From Afipia clevelandensis ATCC 49720 (lineage in GTDB: Bacteria; Pseudomonadota; Alphaproteobacteria; Rhizobiales; Xanthobacteraceae): a stretch of 64,000 nt of DNA. The stretch covers positions 2,902,926-2,966,925 of the forward strand of contig NZ_KB375281.1 of the NCBI RefSeq assembly GCF_000336555.1, written 5' to 3'. Of this stretch, positions 11,248 to 20,796 are shown one piece after another (position 1 is the stretch's first letter; each line of letters opens with the position of its first letter). A program made the position numbers and the translations under genes. The notes under the pieces are model-generated. The model was not told the DNA's origin, did not search any database, and saw nothing but the letters and a program-made list of their open reading frames with translations.

Positions 11248-12162
11248 TTAACTCGCCACCAGCATCGCCACGCCGATCAGGATCAGTGCGATGCCGGATA
11301 TCTCCCGCAGCGATATTTTCTGCTTCATCGAGTAATAGGCAACGGCCTGTGCGAACAGAACCTCGACCAGCGCCAGCGTGCGCACATTGGCAGCCGCCGT
11401 CAGCGCAAAAGCCAGAAACCAGAAAAGCGACGCGAAAGATCCCATGAAACCCGCGAACATCGACGGCTTCCAGAGCCGGAAGATCGCGCTCATCGTACCC
11501 GGCGAGCGCACGATCAGCCATGCCGACAGAACAATGGACTGCATCAGCAGCGTCGCCACCAGCGTGACGCTGGCGGCGGTGACGAAGCTGACGCCGGTCA
11601 CATTGAGAATAGCGCCGCGATAACCCACCGCCGACAGCGCGAAGAACGCCGCCGCGACAAGGCCGAGCATCGTTGGTTTGAGATCGCCGAATCCCTTCAT
11701 TCCGTCAGGACGCAGCGCCGTGATCACCACGCCAATCGTGGCGATGACAATAGCCGCAACTTTCAACGCTGTGAGATGATCCGACAGGAACACGAAGCCG
11801 AAGATCGCCGCCTGGATCGCCTCGGTTTTGAGATAGGCAGTGGTCACAACGAACGAGCGCTCGTTCATGGCCATCAGCATCAGGGCGGTCGCCAGAATCT
11901 GCGCCATGCCGCCCACCACAAGCCACGCCCAGAAACCGGGTTCGGGCCAGGACAGCCGGTCGCCATTCACGGCGAGGATCAGCCCGAGAAAAACCAGCGA
12001 AAACGGAAAGCCGAACAGGAAGCGAATATGGGTCGCGCCCAGCGTGCCGAGCTGGGCGGTCAGCCCGCGCTGCATGGCGTTGCGCACGACCTGCCCTGCC
12101 GCGGCGAGCAGCGTGAAAGGAATCCAGAGCCAAACGAACTGGGTCATGACGGCGAAGCTCAA
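11248..12162 (-). CDS. EamA-family (DMT superfamily) transporter
   Basis: A 304-residue inner-membrane protein with about ten hydrophobic segments in two EamA repeats, probably a metabolite exporter or permease. Conserved features include the first helix pair and the FVVTTAYLKTEAIQAAIFGF segment that closes repeat one. No substrate can be named. It lies downstream of ubiG on the same strand after 82 bp, so co-transcription is possible. Confidence 0.85.
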   Translation of the reverse strand: MSFAVMTQFVWLWIPFTLLAAAGQVVRNAMQRGLTAQLGTLGATHIRFLFGFPFSLVFLGLILAVNGDRLSWPEPGFWAWLVVGGMAQILATALMLMAMNERSFVVTTAYLKTEAIQAAIFGFVFLSDHLTALKVAAIVIATIGVVITALRPDGMKGFGDLKPTMLGLVAAAFFALSAVGYRGAILNVTGVSFVTAASVTLVATLLMQSIVLSAWLIVRSPGTMSAIFRLWKPSMFAGFMGSFASLFWFLAFALTAAANVRTLALVEVLFAQAVAYYSMKQKISLREISGIALILIGVAMLVAS

Positions 12163-12244
12163 AGCAGCGGGAGCGCTATGCTTAAAGGCCTCGTCCTGAA
12201 GCTGCCGTCAACCAGCACGATCTCATGCCGGTATTGCGCGCGGC

Positions 12245-12994
12245 CTAGGTCGCCGCTTCCGCGACCAGCATGTAGTTCACGTCCATGTCGGACGAGATGC
12301 TCCAGCGATCCGCCAGCGGATTATAGACCACGCCGGCCTGATCGCTGATCGCGAGCTTGTTGCGCTCGAGATGATGCGTCAGTTCGGCGGGCGTGACGAA
12401 CTTGTCCCATTGATGCGTGCCGCGCGGCAGCCAGCGCAGCACATATTCAGCGCCGACAATCGCCAGCGCAAAGCTCTTCCAGTTGCGGTTGATGGTCGAC
12501 ACCACCAGCATGCTCGAGGGCTTGAGCAACGCCGCGCAGCGGTCGAGGAACATGCCGACATTGGCGACATGCTCGACCACTTCCATCGCCAGTACAATGT
12601 CGAAGCGCTCGCGCGGGTCCATCTCTTCGATGGTCGTGCAGCGATAGTCGATGGAAAGATGCCCGCGCTCGGCATGGAGCTTTGCCACCGAGATATTGGT
12701 CGCCGAGGGATCGACGCCGATCACCTGCGCGCCGAGGCGCGTCAGCGGTTCGCAGAGCAGCCCCGCGCCGCATCCGATATCGAGAATGCGCAGGCCGGAC
12801 AGACAATTCAGGCTCTTCGGATTGCGGTCGAACTTCCGGCACGCCGCATCGCGGATATAGGTCAGCCGCAGCGGATTGATCTTGTGCAGAGGGGCCATCT
12901 TGCCCTTCGGATCCCACCACTGCTCCGACAGTTCCGAGAACCGCGCGACTTCGCCGGGATCGACCGTGGACGCGGATGGAGAGTTCGTGGTCAT
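12245..12994 (-). CDS. ubiG: Ubiquinone O-methyltransferase UbiG
   Basis: Performs both O-methylation steps of ubiquinone synthesis. The opening VDPGEVARFSELSEQWWDP segment and SAM motif I (LDIGCGAG, residues 71-78) are characteristic. It also carries the family's LAMEVVEHVANV and STINRNWKSF motifs. Its 249 residues match the usual length. It stands near lysC, a frequent neighbour in this group. Confidence 0.96.
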   Translation of the reverse strand: MTTNSPSASTVDPGEVARFSELSEQWWDPKGKMAPLHKINPLRLTYIRDAACRKFDRNPKSLNCLSGLRILDIGCGAGLLCEPLTRLGAQVIGVDPSATNISVAKLHAERGHLSIDYRCTTIEEMDPRERFDIVLAMEVVEHVANVGMFLDRCAALLKPSSMLVVSTINRNWKSFALAIVGAEYVLRWLPRGTHQWDKFVTPAELTHHLERNKLAISDQAGVVYNPLADRWSISSDMDVNYMLVAEAAT

Positions 12995-13101
12995 GTCGAT
13001 GGTCTTGTCCGCTTGGCGCTACCGATCATCAGGCGCCTGATCATTCTTAACCTGTGCGTATTCTGATCGCAAAACCGGTACCCACTTCTGCGGAATACGC
13101 A

Positions 13102-13557
13102 CTAGCGCGCCGTGATGTGGTTGCGAAACTCGATCGGCGCGCCAATCATCTTTATCGTCTTGGTGCCTTCGCCGACACCATTAACGGTGACATCTCCCCA
13201 TCCAAAAATCCGCCCGGCAATGCTCTGGCTGACGTCGACACTTTCGATTTTATCCAAACTCATCTCGAATGTCTGGCGCTTGATAAACCCTTCCTTGTGA
13301 ACCACCCGCAGGGACGTCACATCGGTCTCCGTGGTCCAGCGCTGGAACCAGGCCCGGAACAGCAGGAAGCCCCCGACCAGCGCCAGGAGGGCGCTCAGTG
13401 CCAGAAGCGGCAGGATCACCCCGCCCCCGGAGGCGGCCAGACAGGCCGCCGAAGCCGCCAGACAGGCCAGCCCCGGCACATAAATGACCCCGTGAATCGT
13501 GGTCGAATACAGAACCTTTTCACCCGGCTGAAGGATATCGTCGATATAGCGGCCCAT
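13102..13557 (-). CDS. Bacterial PH-domain (DUF304-like) membrane protein
   Basis: Two closely spaced hydrophobic segments follow a short N-terminus (MGRYIDDILQPGEKVLY), then a PH-like domain with the typical end pattern VSQSIAGRIFGWGDVTV. This is the YdbS/YdbT-like fold of unknown function. I start it at ATG 13557 (151 residues), because the 40 residues before it in the same frame look unconserved. It is divergent from lysC over 138 bp. Confidence 0.82.
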   Translation of the reverse strand: MGRYIDDILQPGEKVLYSTTIHGVIYVPGLACLAASAACLAASGGGVILPLLALSALLALVGGFLLFRAWFQRWTTETDVTSLRVVHKEGFIKRQTFEMSLDKIESVDVSQSIAGRIFGWGDVTVNGVGEGTKTIKMIGAPIEFRNHITAR

Positions 13558-13695
13558 TCCCGTCCCGTGTTGCTTGCCCCGAACCCGATGGGTATGTATA
13601 GCCGCCTTTTCGGGGTCATGCTGCCGTTTTGCGCGGCGCGGCCGTGATTGCAACCAATTCAACCGGGACAGCGCCATTCGTCGCGAAAAGAGAGC

Positions 13696-14949
13696 ATGGG
13701 CCGCCTAGTCATGAAATTCGGCGGCACGTCCGTCGCCAACATCGAGCGCATTCGCAACGTCGCACAGCATGTGAAACGTGAAGTGGATGCGGGCCATGAC
13801 GTCGCCGTGGTGGTGTCGGCCATGTCCGGCAAGACCAATGAGCTTGTGGCATGGGCCACCGAGACCTCGCCGCTGCATGATGCGCGCGAGTACGATGCCA
13901 TCGTGGCGTCAGGCGAACAGGTGACGTCCGGCCTGCTGGCGATCGCCCTCCAGGCGCTCGGCATCCAGGCCCGCTCGTGGCAGGGCTGGCAGATTCCGAT
14001 CCAGACCAGCGATGCGCATGCTTCCGCGCGCATCACCGGCATCGACGGCGCAGAGCTGATCAAGCGCTTCAAGGAGCGCAGGGAAGTCGCCGTCATCGCC
14101 GGCTTCCAGGGCATCCACGAAGGAACCGGCCGCATCACCACGCTGGGGCGCGGCGGCTCCGATACGTCCGCCGTTGCGATTGCGGCCGCGATCCATGCCG
14201 ACCGCTGCGACATCTACACCGATGTCGACGGCGTCTACACCACCGATCCGCGCGTGGTGCCAAAGGCGAAGCGGCTGGAGAAGGTTGCCTTCGAGGAAAT
14301 GCTGGAAATGGCGTCGCTCGGCGCCAAGGTGCTTCAGGTCCGCTCGGTGGAACTGGGCATGGTTCACAACGTCCCGGTGTTCGTGCGCTCGAGCTTCGAC
14401 AAGCCGGAAGATATCGATCCCCACGGCACGCCGCCGGGGACGCTGATTTGCAGCGAGGAGGAAATCATGGAAAGCCAGGTCGTCACCGGTATCGCCTTCT
14501 CGAAGGACGAAGCGCAGATTTCCGTGCGCCACATCGAGGACAAGCCGGGCATCGCGGCTGCGATCTTCGGGCCGCTGGCGGACGCCAGCATCAATGTCGA
14601 CATGATCGTGCAGAACGTGTCCGAAGACGGCAAATATACCGACCTCACCTTCACGGTGCCCGCCTCCGAATACACCCGCGCCAAGGACACCATCACCAGG
14701 GCGAAGGACAAGATCGGCTACAAGGCGATGGATTCCGCGACCGATGTCGCCAAGGTCTCGGTGATCGGGATCGGCATGCGCAGCCATGCCGGCGTCGCCG
14801 CACAGGCCTTCAAGGCGCTGTCCGAGCGCAACATCAACATCCGCGCCATCACCACGTCCGAGATCAAGTTCTCGCTGCTGATCGACGCTGCCTATACCGA
14901 GCTGGCGGTCCGGACGCTGCACACGCTTTACGGGCTGGATCAGGCCTGA
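13696..14949 (+). CDS. lysC: Aspartate kinase
   Basis: First enzyme of the lysine, threonine and methionine pathway; phosphorylates aspartate. The N-terminal KFGGTS motif (residues 7-12) binds substrate. Kinase motifs (GRGGSDTSAVA, YTDVDGVYTTDPR) follow, then two ACT domains that typically give lysine and threonine feedback. ATG 13696 gives 417 residues, the normal length for the group, and has AGAGAG just upstream; an earlier in-frame start at 13648 adds a tail that is not conserved. ptsP follows after 296 bp. Confidence 0.97.
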   Translation: MGRLVMKFGGTSVANIERIRNVAQHVKREVDAGHDVAVVVSAMSGKTNELVAWATETSPLHDAREYDAIVASGEQVTSGLLAIALQALGIQARSWQGWQIPIQTSDAHASARITGIDGAELIKRFKERREVAVIAGFQGIHEGTGRITTLGRGGSDTSAVAIAAAIHADRCDIYTDVDGVYTTDPRVVPKAKRLEKVAFEEMLEMASLGAKVLQVRSVELGMVHNVPVFVRSSFDKPEDIDPHGTPPGTLICSEEEIMESQVVTGIAFSKDEAQISVRHIEDKPGIAAAIFGPLADASINVDMIVQNVSEDGKYTDLTFTVPASEYTRAKDTITRAKDKIGYKAMDSATDVAKVSVIGIGMRSHAGVAAQAFKALSERNINIRAITTSEIKFSLLIDAAYTELAVRTLHTLYGLDQA

Positions 14950-15046
14950 GGCCCGATCCTGCCTTCACTCCGCCGCGGCATGTTGCCGAGGTCGTTTGCT
15001 GGACCGCCTCGCGTCTTTTGCGGGGATTTTTTGGCAAGTGTTTTGC

Positions 15047-15075
15047 TTGGCAAAACGCGCCTCAATTCGATATAG
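15047..15075 (+). promoter_or_regulatory. Possible sigma-70-type promoter of ptsP
   Basis: TTGGCA and ATATAG are separated by exactly 17 bp, about 170 bp before ptsP, in an AT-richer part of the 296-bp gap after lysC. The match is by eye only, and no other element in this gap is obvious. Confidence 0.3.
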
Positions 15076-15245
15076 CCTCAGGACAAGGCACCCGCGCCCG
15101 CGCCTTCCGGTTCTGGACCGTCTGCTACGTCCAAAAGCCGGCCTCGCGGTCTCGCGGGTCCTGAAAAGTCGTTATTTTACTGCTAGTTAACGCTATCGCA
15201 GCCGGTTGCGGGCCGTGCTGAAATTGCGGGTAAGGATGTCAACGG

Positions 15246-17513
15246 ATGCGGAGCGCGCTGGGAGGCCCCCGCGTCTTGTTGAGACGGCTCCGCGAAGTGA
15301 TGGCCGAACAGGTCAGCGCTCAGGAACGGCTCGACAAGATCGTGGTGCTGATCGCCGCCAATATGGTGGCGGAGGTCTGCTCGACCTACGTGCTGCGCGT
15401 CGACAACACCCTTGAGCTTTACGCCACGGAAGGTCTGAACCGCGACGCCGTCCACCAGACGGTGCTCAACGCCCATGAAGGCCTTGTCGGCCTCGTGGCC
15501 TCCGAAGCCACGCCGCTCAACCTGTCGAACGCGCAGTCGCATCCGGCATTCTCGTATCGCCCGGAAACCGGCGAAGAAATCTACCACTCGTTCCTCGGCG
15601 TGCCGATCCTGCGCTCCGGCAACACGCTCGGCGTGCTGGTGGTGCAGAACCGTGCGCACCGCACTTACGTCGAAGAAGAAGTCGAGGCGCTGCAGACCAC
15701 CGCCATGGTGCTCGCGGAAATGATCGCTTCGGGCGAATTGTCGTCCATCGCGCGCCCCGGCGCGGAACCGGCCGCGCGCCATTCGCTGCACAAGAGCGGC
15801 GCGATCCTTTCGGACGGCATCGCGCTCGGCCATGTGGTGCTGCACGAACCGCGCGTCGTCATCACCAACTACATCGCCGAAGACCTGCCGAAGGAACTCA
15901 AGCGGCTCGATACCGCGATCCTGAAGCTGCGTTCGGACCTCGACCGCATGCTGGAGCGCGGCGATGTTGCCGAGGGCGGCGAGCACCGCGACGTGCTCGA
16001 AGCCTACCGGATGTTCGCCAACGATCAGGGCTGGCAGCACAAGCTACACGAAGCTGTCGCGACGGGCCTCACCGCCGAAGCCGCCGTCGAGCGCGTGCAG
16101 TCCGACACTCGCGCGCGCATGCTGCGCTCCACCGATCCCTACCTGCGCGACCGCCTGCACGATCTTGAAGACCTCGGCCATCGCCTGATGCGGCAACTGG
16201 TCGGACAGGATCACGCGCCGTCACGGGAACAGTTGCCTGACAACGCGATCCTGATCGCGCGCTCGATGGGTCCCGCGGCGCTGCTTGACTACGACCGCAA
16301 GCGGCTGCGCGGCCTTGTGCTGGAAGAAGGCACCGCCAATTCGCACGTCTCCATCGTCGCGCGCGCGCTCGGCATTCCCGCGGTCGGCGAAGTGCCGAAC
16401 GCCGCCGGCATCGCCGATCCCGGCGATGCGATCATCGTCGATGGCACTTCGGGCGCGATCTACATCCGCCCGTCGCATGAAATCCAGTCGGCCTATGCCG
16501 AGCGTGTGCGCTTCCGCGCCCGGCGTCAGGAGCAATATCGCGAATTGCGCGACAAACCCTGCGTGACCAGGGACGGCCAGCCGGTCGATCTGATGATCAA
16601 CGCCGGGCTTGTGATCGACCTGCCGCATATCGACGACACCGGCTCCTCCGGCATCGGCCTGTTCCGCACCGAACTGCAGTTCATGGTCGGACAAAGCCTG
16701 CCGCGCACCAGCGAACAGCTATCGCTTTATCGCGCGGTGCTCGATGCCGCCGGCGACAAGCCGGTGACGTTCCGCACCCTCGATATCGGCGGCGACAAGG
16801 CGCTGCCGTACATGGACACCATCGTCGAGGAAAATCCGGCGCTCGGCTGGCGCGCGATCCGGCTCGGCCTCGATCGCCCCGGCCTGCTGCGCGGACAGAT
16901 TCGCGCGCTGCTGCGTGCGGCCTCGGGAAGATATTTGCGCGTCATGTTCCCGATGATCTCGCAGGTCGATGAATTCGATCAGGCCAAGCTCGTGATCGAG
17001 CGCGAACTGACTTATCTGCGCCAGCACGGGCACACCCTGCCCGAGCGCGTCGATGTCGGCACCATGGTCGAGGTTCCGGCGCTGCTCTATCAGATGGACG
17101 AACTGCTCAAGCGGGTCGATTTCATCTCGGTCGGCTCGAACGACCTGTTCCAGTTCCTCTTCGCCGTGGACCGCGGCAATTCGCGGGTCAGCGAGCGCTT
17201 CGACACGCTGTCCGCGCCGATCCTGCGCGCCCTGAGGGACATCGCGCGAAAAGCAAACGCAGCCGGCAAGTCGGTTTCGCTGTGCGGCGAAATGGCGTCG
17301 CAGACGCTCGGCGCGCTGGTACTAATCGCGCTCGGCTATCGTTCACTGTCGCTGTCGGCGACCGCGCACGGCCCGGTCAAGGCGCTGATCCTCGATCTCG
17401 ACGCGAAGAAAGCCGAGGCGATGATCATGCCGCTGCTGGATGCGCCGGCCGGGAGCGTGTCGATCCGCAGCAAGCTGATGGAATTCGCCGAAGCCGAAGG
17501 GCTTTCATTGTAG
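15246..17513 (+). CDS. ptsP: Phosphoenolpyruvate-protein phosphotransferase PtsP (EI-Ntr)
   Basis: Enzyme I of the nitrogen phosphotransferase system. It takes phosphate from PEP and passes it to NPr and then EIIA-Ntr, which tune nitrogen, potassium and PHB metabolism. An N-terminal GAF domain covers about residues 25-165 and probably senses glutamine. The swivelling domain has the phosphorylated His367 (NSHVSIVARALGIP). The C-terminal PEP-binding barrel carries GLFRTELQFM, MFPMISQ and SLCGEMAS motifs. 755 residues is the normal length. AAGGA lies about 10 bp before the ATG. ptsO and ptsN are not in the window. Confidence 0.97.
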   Translation: MRSALGGPRVLLRRLREVMAEQVSAQERLDKIVVLIAANMVAEVCSTYVLRVDNTLELYATEGLNRDAVHQTVLNAHEGLVGLVASEATPLNLSNAQSHPAFSYRPETGEEIYHSFLGVPILRSGNTLGVLVVQNRAHRTYVEEEVEALQTTAMVLAEMIASGELSSIARPGAEPAARHSLHKSGAILSDGIALGHVVLHEPRVVITNYIAEDLPKELKRLDTAILKLRSDLDRMLERGDVAEGGEHRDVLEAYRMFANDQGWQHKLHEAVATGLTAEAAVERVQSDTRARMLRSTDPYLRDRLHDLEDLGHRLMRQLVGQDHAPSREQLPDNAILIARSMGPAALLDYDRKRLRGLVLEEGTANSHVSIVARALGIPAVGEVPNAAGIADPGDAIIVDGTSGAIYIRPSHEIQSAYAERVRFRARRQEQYRELRDKPCVTRDGQPVDLMINAGLVIDLPHIDDTGSSGIGLFRTELQFMVGQSLPRTSEQLSLYRAVLDAAGDKPVTFRTLDIGGDKALPYMDTIVEENPALGWRAIRLGLDRPGLLRGQIRALLRAASGRYLRVMFPMISQVDEFDQAKLVIERELTYLRQHGHTLPERVDVGTMVEVPALLYQMDELLKRVDFISVGSNDLFQFLFAVDRGNSRVSERFDTLSAPILRALRDIARKANAAGKSVSLCGEMASQTLGALVLIALGYRSLSLSATAHGPVKALILDLDAKKAEAMIMPLLDAPAGSVSIRSKLMEFAEAEGLSL

Positions 17514-17583
17514 CGACGCTCAGAGCCGAACTGACGTCCGCTTTTGAATCCAGTCCTGCCGAACAAAACCCAAAATCCATATA

Positions 17584-18669
17584 ATGACCGCACTGCCCGA
17601 ATCCAAACTCGATACCCTGCTGGCGCGTCACGCCGCGCTGGAGGCCGAACTGCTCGGCCAGGTGAATTCGGAAACCTATGTCCGTATCACCCGCGAGTTG
17701 AGCGAGCTCGCGCCGGTGGTCGATGCGGTGAAGGCCTATCGCTCGGCGGTGGACGAAATCGGCGGCATCGACGCATTGATCGCGGACGCCGCGACGGACC
17801 CCGAAATGCGGTCCATGGCGGAAAGCGAACGTCCGGAGCTGGAAGCGCGCCGTGACGAACTCGCTCAGGACATCCGCATCGCGCTGCTGCCGAAGGATGC
17901 GATGGACGAGCGCAACGTGGTGCTCGAAATCCGCGCCGGCACCGGCGGCGATGAGGCCTCGCTGTTTGCAGGCGACCTGTTCCGCATGTACGAGCGCTTC
18001 GCCTCGCTGCAGGGCTGGAAGGTGGATCTGATCTCGGCCTCCGAAGGCACCATGGGCGGCTATAAGGAAATCATTGCCGAGGTGCAGGGACGCGGCGCGT
18101 TCGCCAAACTGAAGTTTGAATCCGGCGTGCATCGCGTCCAGCGCGTACCCGATACGGAAACGCAGGGCCGCATTCACACCTCGGCGGCGACGGTCGCGGT
18201 GCTGCCTGAAGCCGAAGAGGTCGATGTCGCGATCAAGGACACTGATCTGCGGATCGAAACCATGCGCGCGCAGGGCGCAGGCGGACAACACGTCAACAAG
18301 ACCGAGTCCGCGATCCGCATCACCCATATTCCCACCGGCATCGTGGTGATGATGCAGGACAGCCGCTCGCAGCACAAGAACCGCGCCAGCGCCATGAACA
18401 TCCTGCGTTCGCGCATCTACGACGCCGAAAGACAACGCCTCGATTCCGAGCGCTCCGCCGAGCGCAAGGGTCAGGTCGGCTCCGGCGACCGTTCCGAGCG
18501 CATCCGCACCTACAATTTTCCGCAAGGCCGCGTCACCGATCACCGCATCAATCTGACGCTCTACAAGCTGCCGCAGGTGATCGCCGGCGACGCGCTCGGC
18601 GAACTGGTCGATGCGCTGACCACCGAGCATCAGGCCAAGCTGCTCGCCGAACAGGGCGGCGCGTCGTGA
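17584..18669 (+). CDS. prfA: Peptide chain release factor 1
   Basis: Recognises UAA and UAG stop codons and releases the finished peptide. The codon-reading tripeptide is PDT (residues 189-191), fitting the PxT of RF1 and not the SPF of RF2. The hydrolysis motif GGQ is at 233-235, in [10 protein letters not shown]. The length (361) is standard. It overlaps prmC by 4 bp, so the factor and its modifying enzyme are made together. Confidence 0.98.
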   Translation: MTALPESKLDTLLARHAALEAELLGQVNSETYVRITRELSELAPVVDAVKAYRSAVDEIGGIDALIADAATDPEMRSMAESERPELEARRDELAQDIRIALLPKDAMDERNVVLEIRAGTGGDEASLFAGDLFRMYERFASLQGWKVDLISASEGTMGGYKEIIAEVQGRGAFAKLKFESGVHRVQRVPDTETQGRIHTSAATVAVLPEAEEVDVAIKDTDLRIETMRAQGAGGQHVNKTESAIRITHIPTGIVVMMQDSRSQHKNRASAMNILRSRIYDAERQRLDSERSAERKGQVGSGDRSERIRTYNFPQGRVTDHRINLTLYKLPQVIAGDALGELVDALTTEHQAKLLAEQGGAS

Positions 18670-19556
18670 GCGCTGGCGCTCCGCTCGCCGGATTGACCGT
18701 CGAGGCGGCGCGGCGAGCATTGGCAACGCAGTTCAAGGCCGGCGGCATCGACTCGCCCGAACTCGACGCGCGCCTCCTGATCGGCGCAGCACTCGCTCTC
18801 GATCACACCGGCCTTGCGGTTCAGGCGGCGCGGCCGGTCACCGCCGATGAAGCGGATATCATTGCTTCGTTCGCGCAGCGACGTCTTGCGCATGAGCCGG
18901 TCGCGCGCATTCTCGGCCATAAGGAATTCTGGGGGCTCGATCTGCGTCTGTCCGACGCGACGCTTGTTCCGCGCCCCGATACCGAAACCATCGTCGCCGC
19001 TGCGCTTGAAATGATCAGAGCGGATTCTGCTGAGGCGAAACCGCTGCGCATCGCTGACATCGGCACCGGGTCCGGTGCCATCCTGCTGGCGCTGCTCTCC
19101 GAACTGCCCGCCGCAACAGGAATCGGCACCGACATCAGCGAGAGCGCGCTCGCCACCGCCCGTCTCAACGCCCAGCGGTTGGGGCTCACTGACCGGACGT
19201 CATTCATTCAATGCAGCTATGCCGCGGCACTAACCGGCCCGTTCGATCTGATCGTGTCGAATCCACCCTACATCCCCTCTGCGGAGATCGCAGGACTTGA
19301 TCGCGATGTGCGCGATTACGATCCGCGTCTGGCGCTCGACGGCGGCGCCGATGGCCTCGATGCCTATCGCGCGATTACGCCGCAGGCGGCTTCCCTGCTC
19401 GCCCCTCAAAGCGTTCTCGTCTTCGAGGTGGGACAGGGCCAGAGCGCCGATGTGAGTGCCCTGATGCGGCAGGCTGGGTTAACCTTGTCACACCCGCCCA
19501 GGGCCGATCTTGGCGGTATTCATCGGGCTGTCATGGGGCGAAAAGCGGCCATTTAA
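18666..19556 (+). CDS. prmC: Release factor glutamine methyltransferase PrmC
   Basis: Methylates the Gln of the GGQ motif in release factors, raising termination efficiency. An N-terminal helical domain is followed by a Rossmann methyltransferase with SAM motif I DIGTGSG (131-137) and the substrate-binding NPPY (199-202). The start is GTG, overlapping the prfA stop. At 296 residues it has normal length. Confidence 0.96.
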   Translation: MSAGAPLAGLTVEAARRALATQFKAGGIDSPELDARLLIGAALALDHTGLAVQAARPVTADEADIIASFAQRRLAHEPVARILGHKEFWGLDLRLSDATLVPRPDTETIVAAALEMIRADSAEAKPLRIADIGTGSGAILLALLSELPAATGIGTDISESALATARLNAQRLGLTDRTSFIQCSYAAALTGPFDLIVSNPPYIPSAEIAGLDRDVRDYDPRLALDGGADGLDAYRAITPQAASLLAPQSVLVFEVGQGQSADVSALMRQAGLTLSHPPRADLGGIHRAVMGRKAAI

Positions 19557-20004
19557 AGGGGGCATGGGCCAGAAAAAACCTCTTGGAATATCGGCCCGGA
19601 GCGACTACGTTCCGGCCACAACATCGGTTCAGGGCATTGGCCACCGCTCAGAAATGACGGGTGGAAGCCGGAAATCCCGCGAGGGAGGCCCGCCGGATGA
19701 AAGGTTCCAAAAAGGCTGGTCATGGCGAGCGCGAAGGCTGAAAGAGCTGCGCTGCTCGGGACCGCGAAGCGAACGAAAGCCTGATATTGCGCTTGTACAC
19801 TCAACTGCAAAACATCGCGCCTGTTGGCTCAGGCTGATCCGGCCCAATGGCTGATTGCCTTCGGGCATTTGGAGACCGCGTCCTTGTTGAACGCGACTGA
19901 CGGCACTCACGGACTGACTTTTGACGGTATCGCCACGCGCGCGAATGCTTCGCGCCGTGTCCGTACTTCCTTCACCTCGATTCAGAATCGGTAAAAGGCA
20001 CCAC
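19557..20004 (+). other. Gene-free region between prmC and the DUF4167 gene
   Basis: 448 bp with no open frame that I can support. The frames that exist lack ribosome binding sites and look random. The stretch has GC content like the coding DNA and several short complementary segments, so a structured leader or small RNA is possible, but I recognise no known RNA family (no tmRNA, RNase P or SRP signature). Confidence 0.5.
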
Positions 20005-20724
20005 ATGAGAAACGGCCCGAACAACAACAAGCGCATGCGCAGCCGGAACAACAACAACAATAATAACAATAACAACAACCGGCGCGGCCAGAACCCGATG
20101 ACCCGGGTGTTCGAGTCGAACGGACCGGATATCAAAATCCGCGGAACCGCATCCCACATCGCGGAAAAGTACCTGCAGCTTGCGCGCGACGCGCGTTCGT
20201 CGGGCGATCCGGTCGCCGCCGAGAACTACTACCAGCACGCCGAGCACTATTTCCGCCTGATCGCAGCGGCGCAGGAACAGTTCCGCCAGAGCCAGCCGCA
20301 GCAACAGCAGCAGCCGATGCAGCGCCCCGAGGGCGATTCGCTCGACGACAACGGCGACGATACCGACGGCTATTCGAGCTTCGGTGCCGAGCCCGGCTTC
20401 GTGCCTCAGCAGCAGCCGCAGTTTCAACCGCGCGAGCAGCAGCCCTATCCGCGCGAGCAGCAGCAGCCGCGCGAACAGAACTTCCGCGATCGTGACCGCG
20501 ACAACCGGCAGCAGCCGCAGCCTCCCGCACAGCCTGCGGAGAACGATCAGGTCGATCGCCTGCCATCATTCATCACCGGCGGCGCACAACCGCAGCCGAA
20601 CGGCAACAGCGGAGAGGAAGGCAGCCCTCGCGGCGAGCGCTTCGGTCATCGCCGCCGCCGCCGTCCGCCCGGTCCGCGCCCCGAAGGTGCAGCACCGTCT
20701 CCGGCGGAAACCGCAGGCGAGTAA
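20005..20724 (+). CDS. DUF4167 protein with polyasparagine tract
   Basis: A 239-residue protein of unknown function, conserved in Hyphomicrobiales. ATG 20005 has AAAGG 7 bp upstream and begins MRNGPNNNKRMRSR. A run of 11 Asn follows at residues 15-25. The folded DUF4167 core (about 35-95) contains IRGTASHIAEKYLQLARDA and ENYYQHAEHYFRLIAAAQEQ, reminiscent of a helical hairpin. The rest is disordered, rich in Gln, Arg, Pro and Glu, ending in a basic GHRRRRRPPG patch that could bind RNA; that is inference. A strong terminator follows. Confidence 0.9.
   Translation: MRNGPNNNKRMRSRNNNNNNNNNNNRRGQNPMTRVFESNGPDIKIRGTASHIAEKYLQLARDARSSGDPVAAENYYQHAEHYFRLIAAAQEQFRQSQPQQQQQPMQRPEGDSLDDNGDDTDGYSSFGAEPGFVPQQQPQFQPREQQPYPREQQQPREQNFRDRDRDNRQQPQPPAQPAENDQVDRLPSFITGGAQPQPNGNSGEEGSPRGERFGHRRRRRPPGPRPEGAAPSPAETAGE
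20047..20079 (+). repeat. Trinucleotide (AAC/AAT) tract coding for 11 Asn
   Basis: Eleven consecutive asparagine codons (eight AAC, three AAT) in the DUF4167 gene. The tract keeps frame when it gains or loses units, so its length may vary between strains. Confidence 0.9.
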
Positions 20725-20742
20725 GCCGCATCAATAGACATC

Positions 20743-20781
20743 AAAAAGGCCCGCCCGAGTCATTCTCCGGCGGGCCTTTTT
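20743..20781. terminator. Bidirectional terminator after the DUF4167 gene
   Basis: A 13-bp perfect stem (AAAAAGGCCCGCC / GGCGGGCCTTTTT) with a 13-nt loop. The A-run and T-run make it usable from both sides, ending the DUF4167 gene and the convergent methyltransferase gene. Confidence 0.93.
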
Positions 20782-20796
20782 GTTTGCAAGGACCTG

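Noticed and set aside
19557-20004. tmRNA, RNase P or SRP RNA in the gap before DUF4167
   Set aside because: None of the conserved sequence signatures of these RNAs could be found by eye.
20041-20082. AAC-type repeats as a possible CRISPR or tandem-repeat array
   Set aside because: It is a single in-frame asparagine codon run inside a gene, with no spacers.
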